Part shown: in pieces, positions 43,959 through 51,373 of the stretch
Layout of the letters: the number at the start of each line of letters is the position of its first letter
Numbering within the stretch: the first letter of the stretch is position 1
Assembly: GCA_027486405.1 (NCBI GenBank)
Contig: JAIXPD010000032.1
Span: forward strand, 1-51,373
DNA from: Azospirillum sp.
GTDB taxonomy: Bacteria; Pseudomonadota; Alphaproteobacteria; Azospirillales; Azospirillaceae
Length of the DNA stretch: 51,373 nt
Direction of reading: 5' to 3'
Program-made: the position numbers and the translations under genes
The notes under the pieces: model-generated
Database searches by the model: none
What the model was told of the DNA's origin: nothing
What the model saw: the letters and a program-made list of their open reading frames with translations, nothing else

Positions 43959-45479
43959 TCAGAGCGCGACCGGCGCGCCATTCTTCTCGTGCCCATCCTC
44001 CTCATGCCCATCTTCCTCATGCCAAGTGCGGCCGTCGCGCTCGATCATGGCGATGGCGGCGGATGGCCCCCAGGTTCCGGCGGTGTAGGGCTTGGGCCGC
44101 TCGCCGCTGTCGCGCCACGCGGCCAACAGCCCTTCGGCCCATTCCCACGCGCTTTCGACCTCGTCGCGGCGCATGAACAGGGTGGGGTTGCCGCGCACCA
44201 CGTCCATCAACAGCCGTTCATAGGCGTCCGGCACCCGCCGCTTGAAGGTTTCGGCGAAGCTGAGATTCAGGGCGGCGGCGCGCAGGCGCAGGCCGCCCGG
44301 CCCCGGCTCCTTCGTCATCAGGCGCAGGCGGATGTGTTCGTCGGGTTGCAGGCGCACCACCAGCCGGTTCGGCATCACCGGCCCGGCGGTGGCCCCGAAA
44401 ATGCTGTGCGGGACCGGGCGGAACTGGATGACGATCTCCGACACCCGCTGCGGCAGCCGTTTGCCGGTGCGCAGGTAGAAGGGAACCCCGGCCCAGCGCC
44501 AGTTGCGCAGCTCCGCCCGCAGGCTGACAAAGGTTTCGGTCGCGCTGTCGGCGGCCACCCCGTCCTCGTCGAGATAGCCGGGGACCGGCTCGCCGTCGAT
44601 GGCCCCGGCGCGGTACTGGCCGCGCACGCTGTGGGTCAGCGCGTCGGCCCCGGTCAGCGGGGCCAGCGCCCGCAGCACCTTCAGCTTTTCGTCGCGCACC
44701 GCCTCGCGCTCCAGCGAGGCCGGGGCCTCCATCGCGACAAGGCAGAGCAGTTGCAGCAGGTGGTTTTGCACCATGTCGCGCAGCGCGCCGGAGCGGTCGT
44801 AATAGCCGCCACGCCGTTCGATGCCCAGGGATTCGGCGGCGGTGATCTGCACATGGTCGATGCCGCCGCTGTTCCACAAGGGTTCGAACAGGGCGTTGGC
44901 GAAGCGCAGCGCCAGCAGATTTTGCACCGTCTCCTTGCCCAGATAATGGTCGATGCGGAAAATCTGGCCTTCCTGGAACACCGCGCCGACCTCGTCGTTG
45001 ATGCGGCGGGCCGAGGCGAGGTCGCGCCCGATCGGCTTTTCCAGAACCACCCGCGACCGCGCCGTCACCAGCCCGGCGCGCGCCAGCCGCTGGCAGATCG
45101 GCCCGAACAGGTCGGGGTGGGTGGCGAGGTAGAAGACGCGGACCCTGTCCGCCACCCCGTCAAACCGGCTGGCCAGCGCGTCCCAACCCTCCGTCCCCTG
45201 CGCGTCGGCGGTGATGTGGTCGAGACGGGCGAGGAAGCGGTCGGTCGTCGCCGGGTCGAGCGGAGCGGCGTGCTGGGCCAGCGCCTCGGCCGCCTGCGCC
45301 CGGAACGCCGCCCCGTCCAGCCCGGCGCGCGACACGCCGATGATGCGGCCATCGTCGGGCAATTGGCCGTCGCGGTCACGCTCGTACAGCGCGGGCAACA
45401 GCTTGCGCAGCGACAGATCGCCGGTGGCGCCGAACACCACGTAATCAAAGGAGGCCACGCGCTCGATGGTGGGACTCAT
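43959..45479 (-). CDS. zwf: glucose-6-phosphate 1-dehydrogenase
   Basis: About 506 residues. The NADP-binding motif GATGDLSLRKLLPALY lies near the N-terminus, EKPIGRDL follows, and the active-site motif RIDHYLGKE is intact. It converts glucose 6-phosphate to 6-phosphogluconolactone, the entry to the Entner-Doudoroff and oxidative pentose phosphate routes. ATG 45479 is chosen (GGGGAAG upstream); an in-frame TTG at 45497 overlaps that site. The C-terminus has an unusual acidic/histidine repeat (HEEDGHEEDGHEKNG) beyond the normal end. It is first in the operon zwf-glk-Gfo; pgl, edd and eda are not in the window. Confidence 0.94.
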   Translation of the reverse strand: MSPTIERVASFDYVVFGATGDLSLRKLLPALYERDRDGQLPDDGRIIGVSRAGLDGAAFRAQAAEALAQHAAPLDPATTDRFLARLDHITADAQGTEGWDALASRFDGVADRVRVFYLATHPDLFGPICQRLARAGLVTARSRVVLEKPIGRDLASARRINDEVGAVFQEGQIFRIDHYLGKETVQNLLALRFANALFEPLWNSGGIDHVQITAAESLGIERRGGYYDRSGALRDMVQNHLLQLLCLVAMEAPASLEREAVRDEKLKVLRALAPLTGADALTHSVRGQYRAGAIDGEPVPGYLDEDGVAADSATETFVSLRAELRNWRWAGVPFYLRTGKRLPQRVSEIVIQFRPVPHSIFGATAGPVMPNRLVVRLQPDEHIRLRLMTKEPGPGGLRLRAAALNLSFAETFKRRVPDAYERLLMDVVRGNPTLFMRRDEVESAWEWAEGLLAAWRDSGERPKPYTAGTWGPSAAIAMIERDGRTWHEEDGHEEDGHEKNGAPVAL

Positions 45480-45506
45480 GCTGCTTGTCTTCCCCAAGGA
45501 TTGGAA

Positions 45507-45614
45507 CCCCTTCTCCCCCCTGGGGAGAAGGTTGGGATGAGGGGGTTCGGCGCAGCCGAAAACGTCACGCGCCGCCTCCCCCTCCCCCCGCCCCTCTCCC
45601 CGGGGGGAGAGGGA
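45507..45614. repeat. paired REP-like hairpins (BIME-like), upstream of the ABC operon
   Basis: Hairpin CTTCTCCCC/GGGGAGAAG at 45510-45530 is followed by GTTGGGATGAGGGGG. An inverted partner with stem CCCTCTCCCC/GGGGAGAGGG lies at 45592-45613. The two face each other as in bacterial interspersed mosaic elements. A near-identical pair lies at 49005-49112. Confidence 0.75.
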
Positions 45615-45714
45615 GGATCAGGCGAACCAGCGGTTTCAAACGGCGCTTCGCTGACGACCCGCATTGTTCGCGGCCACACTAATCCGCGACCGCGCGCGGG
45701 GATCCGGTTTCCGT

Positions 45715-45808
45715 GTAACAGCGGCGTATCAACCGCCTCGACCTGTTACGAAAAGCCGGTTTGTAACGCCCATGTAACAGCAGCCCGGCAACGAAAGCGC
45801 CCTGTTAC
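45715..45808. promoter_or_regulatory. two matched inverted repeats GTAACAG-N21-CTGTTAC
   Basis: GTAACAG at 45715 pairs with CTGTTAC at 45743. GTAACAG at 45774 pairs with CTGTTAC at 45802. Both have exactly 21 bp between half-sites, and the pairs are 59 bp apart. Further GTAAC boxes lie at 45763 and 45845. The array sits between zwf (minus) and the sugar ABC operon (plus), so a shared regulator is plausible. Confidence 0.6.
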
Positions 45809-46021
45809 CAAATAGTCCGCCCCCCGCATCATCGGACAGGTACAGTAACCGCCAGACAAACGACCGCGATCCATCAACAGCGGTCCAACAGCAACCTGTT
45901 TCGGGAGGGACCAGAATGCGCGACCTGCGTTTTCCCACGGCGACGACCGCAAGGGCGACCGCGTGGGGGTGTGCCGATGGCGTCGCCCCATGACCGGCCC
46001 CCTTCCGGCGAGGATCGCCCC

Positions 46022-46975
46022 ATGACCGTGCCGTCATCCTCTTACAAAGCCACCGCCGCGCCAATCGCCGCCGACACGGACGCCCCCGCCCGTGCCAGCC
46101 TGGGCGAGCTGGCGCAACGCCATCTGTCGAAACTGGTGGTCGCCCCGTCCTTCGCGGCGATCCTGGTGTTCGTCTATGGCTTCATCCTGTGGACGGTCTA
46201 CATCAGCTTCACCAACTCCCGCATGCTGCCCAGTTACGATCTGGTCGGGGCGGAGGCCTATGAGAAGCTGTGGCGGATCGACCGTTGGTACGTCGCCATC
46301 GAAAATCTGCTGATTTTCGGCGGCCTGTTCATCGGCGTCAGCCTGGCCATCGGCATCGTGCTGGCGGTTCTGCTCGACCAGCGCATCCGGGGCGAAGGGG
46401 TGCTGCGCACCATCTACCTCTACCCGATGGCGCTGAGCTTCATCGTCACCGGCACGGCGTGGAAATGGATCCTGAACCCGACCATCGGCATTCAGGAATT
46501 CGTCCGCGACCTGGGCTTTCCCAATTTCACCTTTGATTGGATCGTGCAGCAGGACACCGCCGTCTACACGCTGGTGATCGCGGCGGTCTGGCAAAGCTCC
46601 GGCTTCGTCATGGCGCTGTTTCTGGCGGCGCTGCGCGGGGTGGATCAGGAGATCATCAAAGCGGCCTATCTCGACGGGGCCAGCCTGCCGCGCATCTATT
46701 GGGGCATCGTTCTGCCCTCGGTCCGCCCGGTGTTCATGAGCGCCTTCGTCATCCTCGCCCATCTGGCGGTCAAGAGTTACGACCTCGTCGTCGCGCTGAC
46801 CGGCGGCGGTCCGGGTTACGCGTCCGACCTGCCCGCGACCTTCATGTACGAGATGACGTTCCGGCGGAACCAGATTTCCATCGGATCGGCCAGCGCCATG
46901 ATGATGCTCGCCACCGTCGTCGCCATCATCGTCCCGTATCTCTATTCCGAGCTGAAAGGGGGCAAGCGTGTCTAG
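46022..46975 (+). CDS. CUT1-family sugar ABC transporter permease 1
   Basis: About 317 residues with six hydrophobic segments. The EAA-type loop contacting the ATPase is IIKAAYLDGASLPRIYWGIV. The region VKSYDLVVALTGGGPGYASD is typical of MalF-like sugar permeases. ATG 46022 is chosen with GAGGAT 7-8 bp upstream; an ATG at 45977 is also in frame with GGGGG upstream. It overlaps permease 2 by 8 bp. Its position opposite zwf and glk suggests glucose or a similar hexose. The operon lacks a binding-protein gene. Confidence 0.9.
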   Translation: MTVPSSSYKATAAPIAADTDAPARASLGELAQRHLSKLVVAPSFAAILVFVYGFILWTVYISFTNSRMLPSYDLVGAEAYEKLWRIDRWYVAIENLLIFGGLFIGVSLAIGIVLAVLLDQRIRGEGVLRTIYLYPMALSFIVTGTAWKWILNPTIGIQEFVRDLGFPNFTFDWIVQQDTAVYTLVIAAVWQSSGFVMALFLAALRGVDQEIIKAAYLDGASLPRIYWGIVLPSVRPVFMSAFVILAHLAVKSYDLVVALTGGGPGYASDLPATFMYEMTFRRNQISIGSASAMMMLATVVAIIVPYLYSELKGGKRV

Positions 46976-47858
46976 CCTGACCTCCGCGCTGCCGCCCGCC
47001 GAAGGGATGGGACCGCGCGTCGCCCGCTGGGGCCTGTATCTGATCCTGTTGCTGTTTGCGGCCTATTACCTGCTGCCGCTGGTGGTGATGGTGTCCACCT
47101 CCTTCAAGAGTTTGGACGAGATCCGCACCGGGTCGCTGCTGTCGCTGCCGCGCGACATCAGCACCGACGCGTGGACCTACGCCTGGACCCGCGCCTGCAT
47201 CGGGGCCGATTGCCGGGGCATGGCCCCCTATTTCATGAACTCGCTGGTCATCGTCGTCCCGGCGGTCATCATCTCCACCCTGTTCGGGGCGCTGAACGGC
47301 TACGCGCTGACCAAATGGCGCTTTCGCGGGGCCAACGTGATCTTCGCGATGATCCTGTTCGGCAGCTTCCTGCCCTCGCAGGTCATGCTGCTGCCGATGG
47401 CGCAGACGCTGGGCTTCCTGGGTCTGGCCGGGTCGGCGGCCGGGTTGATCCTGGTCCACGTCGTCTATGGTTTGGCCTTCACCACGCTGTTTTTCCGCAA
47501 CTACTACGTCAGCATTCCCGACGATCTGGTGAAGGCGGCGACCATCGACGGGGCCGGGTTCTTCCAGATTTTCACCAAGATCATGGTCCCGCTGTCGCTG
47601 CCGATCATGGTGGTGACGATCATCTGGCAGTTCACCCAGATTTGGAACGACTTCCTGTTCGGCGCGTCCTTCGCGGCGGGCGGGGCGCAGCCGGTCACGG
47701 TCGCGCTGAACAACCTTGTGAACACCACCACCGGCGTCAAGCAGTACAACGTCGACATGGCCGCCGCGATGATCGCGGGCCTGCCCACCCTCGTCGTTTA
47801 CGCGCTGGCCGGAAAATACTTCATTCGCGGTTTGACCGCTGGCTCGGTCAAGGGGTGA
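46968..47858 (+). CDS. CUT1-family sugar ABC transporter permease 2
   Basis: The 296-residue protein has six hydrophobic segments, MalG-like, with EAA loop LVKAATIDGAGFFQIFTKIM. The GTG start at 46968 overlaps the end of permease 1 and has AAAGGGGG upstream. The C-terminal part (VKQYNVDMAAAMIAGLPTLV, then KYFIRGLTAGSVKG) matches sugar permeases of the glucose/mannose type. It pairs with permease 1 to form the membrane channel and is followed 6 bp later by the ATPase. Confidence 0.92.
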   Translation: MSSLTSALPPAEGMGPRVARWGLYLILLLFAAYYLLPLVVMVSTSFKSLDEIRTGSLLSLPRDISTDAWTYAWTRACIGADCRGMAPYFMNSLVIVVPAVIISTLFGALNGYALTKWRFRGANVIFAMILFGSFLPSQVMLLPMAQTLGFLGLAGSAAGLILVHVVYGLAFTTLFFRNYYVSIPDDLVKAATIDGAGFFQIFTKIMVPLSLPIMVVTIIWQFTQIWNDFLFGASFAAGGAQPVTVALNNLVNTTTGVKQYNVDMAAAMIAGLPTLVVYALAGKYFIRGLTAGSVKG

Positions 47859-47864
47859 TTTGAC

Positions 47865-48980
<1,116 letters not shown>

Positions 48981-49004
48981 GTCGGATCGCATCACAACCG
49001 CCCA

Positions 49005-49112
49005 TCCCCCTCTCCCCCCCCGGGGAGAGGGCCGGGGTGAGGGGGATCCGCCGCCGGAACCGTCCGGCGGGCCGTGCCCCCTCACCCTAACCTCTCCCCG
49101 GGGGGGGAGAGG
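49005..49112. repeat. paired REP-like hairpins (BIME-like), downstream of the ABC operon
   Basis: Stem CCCTCTCCCC/GGGGAGAGGG at 49008-49031 is followed by CCGGGGTGAGGGGG. An inverted partner with stem CCTCTCCCC/GGGGAGAGG lies at 49091-49112, preceded by CCCCCTCACCC. Same family and same total length (108 bp) as the pair at 45507-45614, on the other side of the ABC operon. Probable transcription stop or mRNA-stabilising element. Confidence 0.75.
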
Positions 49113-49192
49113 AGACCGTCCCGACGCCACCCCAACAAAACGCAAAAACAAAAAACCCCCGTGCCGCGCATGGGCCGGGGACGGGAGGAACC

Positions 49193-50881
49193 ATGTCCAT
49201 CCACAGCCTCACCGGCGGGATCACGGGCCGCCTGTCGCTGGCCTTTGGCGGTCTCGCCGCCCTGGCGCTGGCGCTCGCCGCCCTGTCGCTCGCCAGCTTT
49301 GCCACCGTGCGCGACGGGGCCGAACAGGCCGGGCGCAGCCGCGATGCCTCAGACGCGCTGTCGGCCATCGCGCAAGCGGTGTCCGAACAGCATCTGGGCG
49401 TGCGCGGCTATCTGCTGGCCGGGGACACCCGCTTTCTCAATCATTTTGAAACGGGCCGCCGCTCCTTCGACCGCTCCTTTGCCAAGCTGACCCGGCTGGC
49501 CGATGGCGACGCCGAGCAGACCACCCGCCTGACCGCCCTGTCCGACGCGCTGAAGGCGTGGGTCGGGCAGGCCGTCGCCAAACAGATCGCGCTGATGGCC
49601 AACCCCGCCACCCGCGAGGAAGCCCGCGCCATGGAGGCCGCCGGGGCCGGACGCGCCGGGATCGAGCGCATCCGGCAGGCCATCGACGATCTGCGCGCCG
49701 CCGAAGCCCAGCGGATGGAGCAACTGACCGCCGGGCAGGAGGCGGAGGCCGAACGGGCGCAAATCCTGCTGATCGCCGGAACCGCCGTGGTCCTGCTGCT
49801 GGCCGCCGTGATGAGCGTGGTGGTGGCGCGCGGGGTGGCCCGCCCGGTGCGGCGGATGACCGGGCTGATGGCCCGGCTGGCCGACGGCGATCTGGACGTC
49901 GATGTGCCCGACACCAACCGGCGCGACGAGATGGGCGGCATGGCCCGCGCGCTGGCCGTGTTCAAGGACAGCGCCCGCCAGTCCCGCCAGTTGGCGGCCG
50001 AGCGGGAGCGCGAGCAGCAGGCCAAGTTGGAACGCGGCCTGGTCCTCGAACGCGCCATGCAGGCGTTCGAGGCCGACGTCCACGCCGTGATCGGCAGCCT
50101 GTTGGAGGCGTCGGCCCAATTGGACGACACCGCGCGCACCGTCGCCGGGATCGTCGAGGAGACCGACCGCCATTCGCTGACCACCGCGCGCACCGCCGAA
50201 CAGGCCAGCGTGAACATCCAGTCGGTCGCCTCCTCGGCCGACCAGTTGGCGGCGTCGATCAACGAGATCGGGCGGCAGATGGGCTCCTCCCGCCGGGCGT
50301 CGGACGACGCGGTGGCGGCGGTGTCCGCCGCCGACGGCGCGGTGCGCGACCTGAACCAGACGGCGGGCCGCATCGGCGAGGTGGTCGGCCTCATCACCAG
50401 CATCGCCCAGCAAACCAACCTGCTGGCGCTGAACGCCACCATCGAGGCGGCGCGGGCGGGCGAGGCCGGGCGCGGCTTCGCCGTCGTCGCCGGAGAGGTC
50501 AAGGCGCTGGCCGCCCAGACCGCGCAGGCGACCGACGAGGTCACGGCGCAGATCGGCGCGATCCAGAGCGTCGTCACCACCACCGTCACCGCCATCGGCC
50601 GGATCGGGGCGATCATCGGCGACATGAACAGCATCGCGTCCGCCGTGGCCGCCGCCGTCGAGCAGCAGGCCGCCGCCACCGCCGAAATCAGCCGCGCCGT
50701 CAGCGGGGCCGGTCGCCTGTCCCACGCGGTGAAGGAGGATGTCGAGGCGCTGGCCCGCGCGGTCGCCGACACCGGGCGTTCGGCGGCCCAGGTGCGCGAA
50801 CGCTCCGCCGACGTGTCCAACGGCGCGGCCCGCCTGAACGGGGAGTTGGCCGGTTTCCTCGACCGGGTGAAGGCGGCGTAA
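49193..50881 (+). CDS. methyl-accepting chemotaxis protein with CHASE3-like sensor
   Basis: The 562-residue protein has helix 1 (residues about 12-36), a CHASE3-like periplasmic domain ([18 protein letters not shown]), helix 2 ([20 protein letters not shown]), HAMP, and a signalling domain whose hairpin tip is [20 protein letters not shown] (about 402-421), followed by [15 protein letters not shown]. There is no C-terminal CheR/CheB-binding pentapeptide. GGGAGGAA precedes ATG 49193. It senses an unknown signal and controls CheA. Its place behind a sugar transporter may mean sugar taxis, but the REP-like pair between them suggests separate transcription. Confidence 0.93.
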   Translation: MSIHSLTGGITGRLSLAFGGLAALALALAALSLASFATVRDGAEQAGRSRDASDALSAIAQAVSEQHLGVRGYLLAGDTRFLNHFETGRRSFDRSFAKLTRLADGDAEQTTRLTALSDALKAWVGQAVAKQIALMANPATREEARAMEAAGAGRAGIERIRQAIDDLRAAEAQRMEQLTAGQEAEAERAQILLIAGTAVVLLLAAVMSVVVARGVARPVRRMTGLMARLADGDLDVDVPDTNRRDEMGGMARALAVFKDSARQSRQLAAEREREQQAKLERGLVLERAMQAFEADVHAVIGSLLEASAQLDDTARTVAGIVEETDRHSLTTARTAEQASVNIQSVASSADQLAASINEIGRQMGSSRRASDDAVAAVSAADGAVRDLNQTAGRIGEVVGLITSIAQQTNLLALNATIEAARAGEAGRGFAVVAGEVKALAAQTAQATDEVTAQIGAIQSVVTTTVTAIGRIGAIIGDMNSIASAVAAAVEQQAAATAEISRAVSGAGRLSHAVKEDVEALARAVADTGRSAAQVRERSADVSNGAARLNGELAGFLDRVKAA

Positions 50882-50956
50882 CCACCGCGCCGGGCAACAA
50901 CAGGACAACAACAACAGGACAACAACACAGGGCAACCACACAGGGGGAACGCGCTA

Positions 50957-51127
50957 GGGCAATCGGGCGAAGGCTTAAAATTCCTCTATTAGGACATTCG
51001 TCATCCCCGCGAAGGCGGGGATCCAGAGTTCGCAGAGTGGCCCTGGCGGGAAAGCCTGGATCCCCGCCTTCGCGGGGATGACGGTAAATTCTTTATATAG
51101 GTTTATAAACCTTCACCCAATTGCCCT
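50957..51127. mobile_element. MITE-like palindromic repeat, copy 3
   Basis: Starts GGGCAATCGGGCGAAGG and ends CAATTGCCCT, with perfect inner 26-bp arms at 51000-51025 and 51057-51082. It is bordered by a direct repeat GGGGAACGCGCTA (ending at 50956 and at 51140), the best target-duplication candidate among the copies. After the right direct repeat, GGGCAATCGCTTGAAG (51141-51156) matches the complement of the element's right terminus, apparently a remnant of an opposite-facing copy. Confidence 0.8.
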
Positions 51128-51174
51128 GGGGAACGCGCTAGGGCAATCGCTTGAAGCACCGTGCACCCGGCCAA

Positions 51175-51349
51175 AACAAGAATGGACACGAATTTCACGG
51201 ACTTTTTTCACGGATTTCGCGGAAGGCACCCCAGAGCTGCCCTGCTTGCGATCTTGCGACAAACCTCATGGCGGGGTGCAGGAGGCAATTGGAGGCGAAA
51301 ATCCGTGCAATCCTTCCTTTTGTCCGTGAAATCCGCGTCCATTCTTGTT
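51175..51349. repeat. 175-bp element with 28-bp inverted ends (CACGGATTTC family)
   Basis: The left arm 51175-51202 (AACAAGAATGGACACG and on) and right arm 51322-51349 are reverse complements at 26 of 28 positions and enclose 119 bp. A further CACGGATTTC lies at 51209-51218, just inside the left arm. No convincing coding sequence; a short open frame across it is considered spurious. The arms share the CACGGATTTC core with the tandem array at 41600-41679. Confidence 0.65.
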
Positions 51350-51373
51350 TGCGTGACGATGAGCGTTCGTTCA

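Noticed and set aside
51078..51329. Short plus-strand ORF at the window end
   Set aside because: It runs through MITE copy 3 and the inverted-repeat element; no ribosome binding site or similarity.

Overview
The window is high-GC DNA (by eye close to 70% in most coding regions) with compact, often overlapping operons. Its gene families fit a free-living alphaproteobacterium: a Tat-exported formate dehydrogenase with FdhE, Zwf and glucokinase beside a CUT1 sugar ABC transporter, CHASE3-type chemoreceptor, DUF3369-GGDEF-EAL response regulators and GT41 TPR proteins. A member of the Azospirillaceae/Rhodospirillales (Azospirillum-like) is my best inference. No rRNA, tRNA or CRISPR was seen, and there is no complete transposase gene.

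Layout. 1-150: right part of a palindromic MITE-like repeat (further copies at 10825-10994 and 50957-51127). 170-4531: sugar-acid (threonate/tetronate-type) catabolic locus. It has an LtnD-like dehydrogenase and MFS carrier on one side, a LacI regulator and OtnC-like decarboxylase on the other, and three helically phased operators between. 4814-7106: RTX calcium-binding protein interrupted by a frameshift. 7175-10805: LysR regulator, polytopic membrane protein, YceI protein and Xi-class glutathione transferase. 11097-14694: TPR/GT41 glycosyltransferase followed at once by a LysR gene. 14738-24058: formate block of fdnGHI (cysteine form), divergent fdhE, and a sigma54-type two-component system. 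A near-perfect -24/-12 promoter and two palindromic upstream sites lie ahead of fdnG.

24390-34014: two consecutive, similarly arranged signalling cassettes. Each has a REC-DUF3369-GGDEF-EAL gene on the plus strand, converging on a histidine kinase gene whose neighbour encodes an exported solute-binding protein with no ABC permease. This is the most unusual part of the window. 34505-38682: RND efflux adaptor and pump. 38870-40030: MFS carrier of visibly lower GC. 40296-41504: orphan branched-chain-amino-acid-type binding protein. 41746-45479: zwf, glk and a Gfo/Idh oxidoreductase in one direction. 46022-48980: divergent CUT1 sugar ABC transporter without its binding protein. 49193-50881: chemoreceptor. 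50882-51373: repeats.

How the parts may work together. The zwf-glk cluster and the divergent ABC transporter probably take up a hexose such as glucose and feed it into the Entner-Doudoroff/pentose phosphate route. They share a 0.5-kb regulatory region with two matched inverted repeats. The formate block couples periplasmic formate oxidation to the quinone pool. Its promoter architecture suggests control by the neighbouring NtrC-type regulator, which is inferred and not demonstrated. The twin cassettes look like ligand-responsive c-di-GMP switches. Intergenic repeats belong to at least three families: the 170-bp palindromic element, the CCTCTCCCC/GGGGAGAGG paired hairpins and the CACGGATTTC inverted-repeat family.
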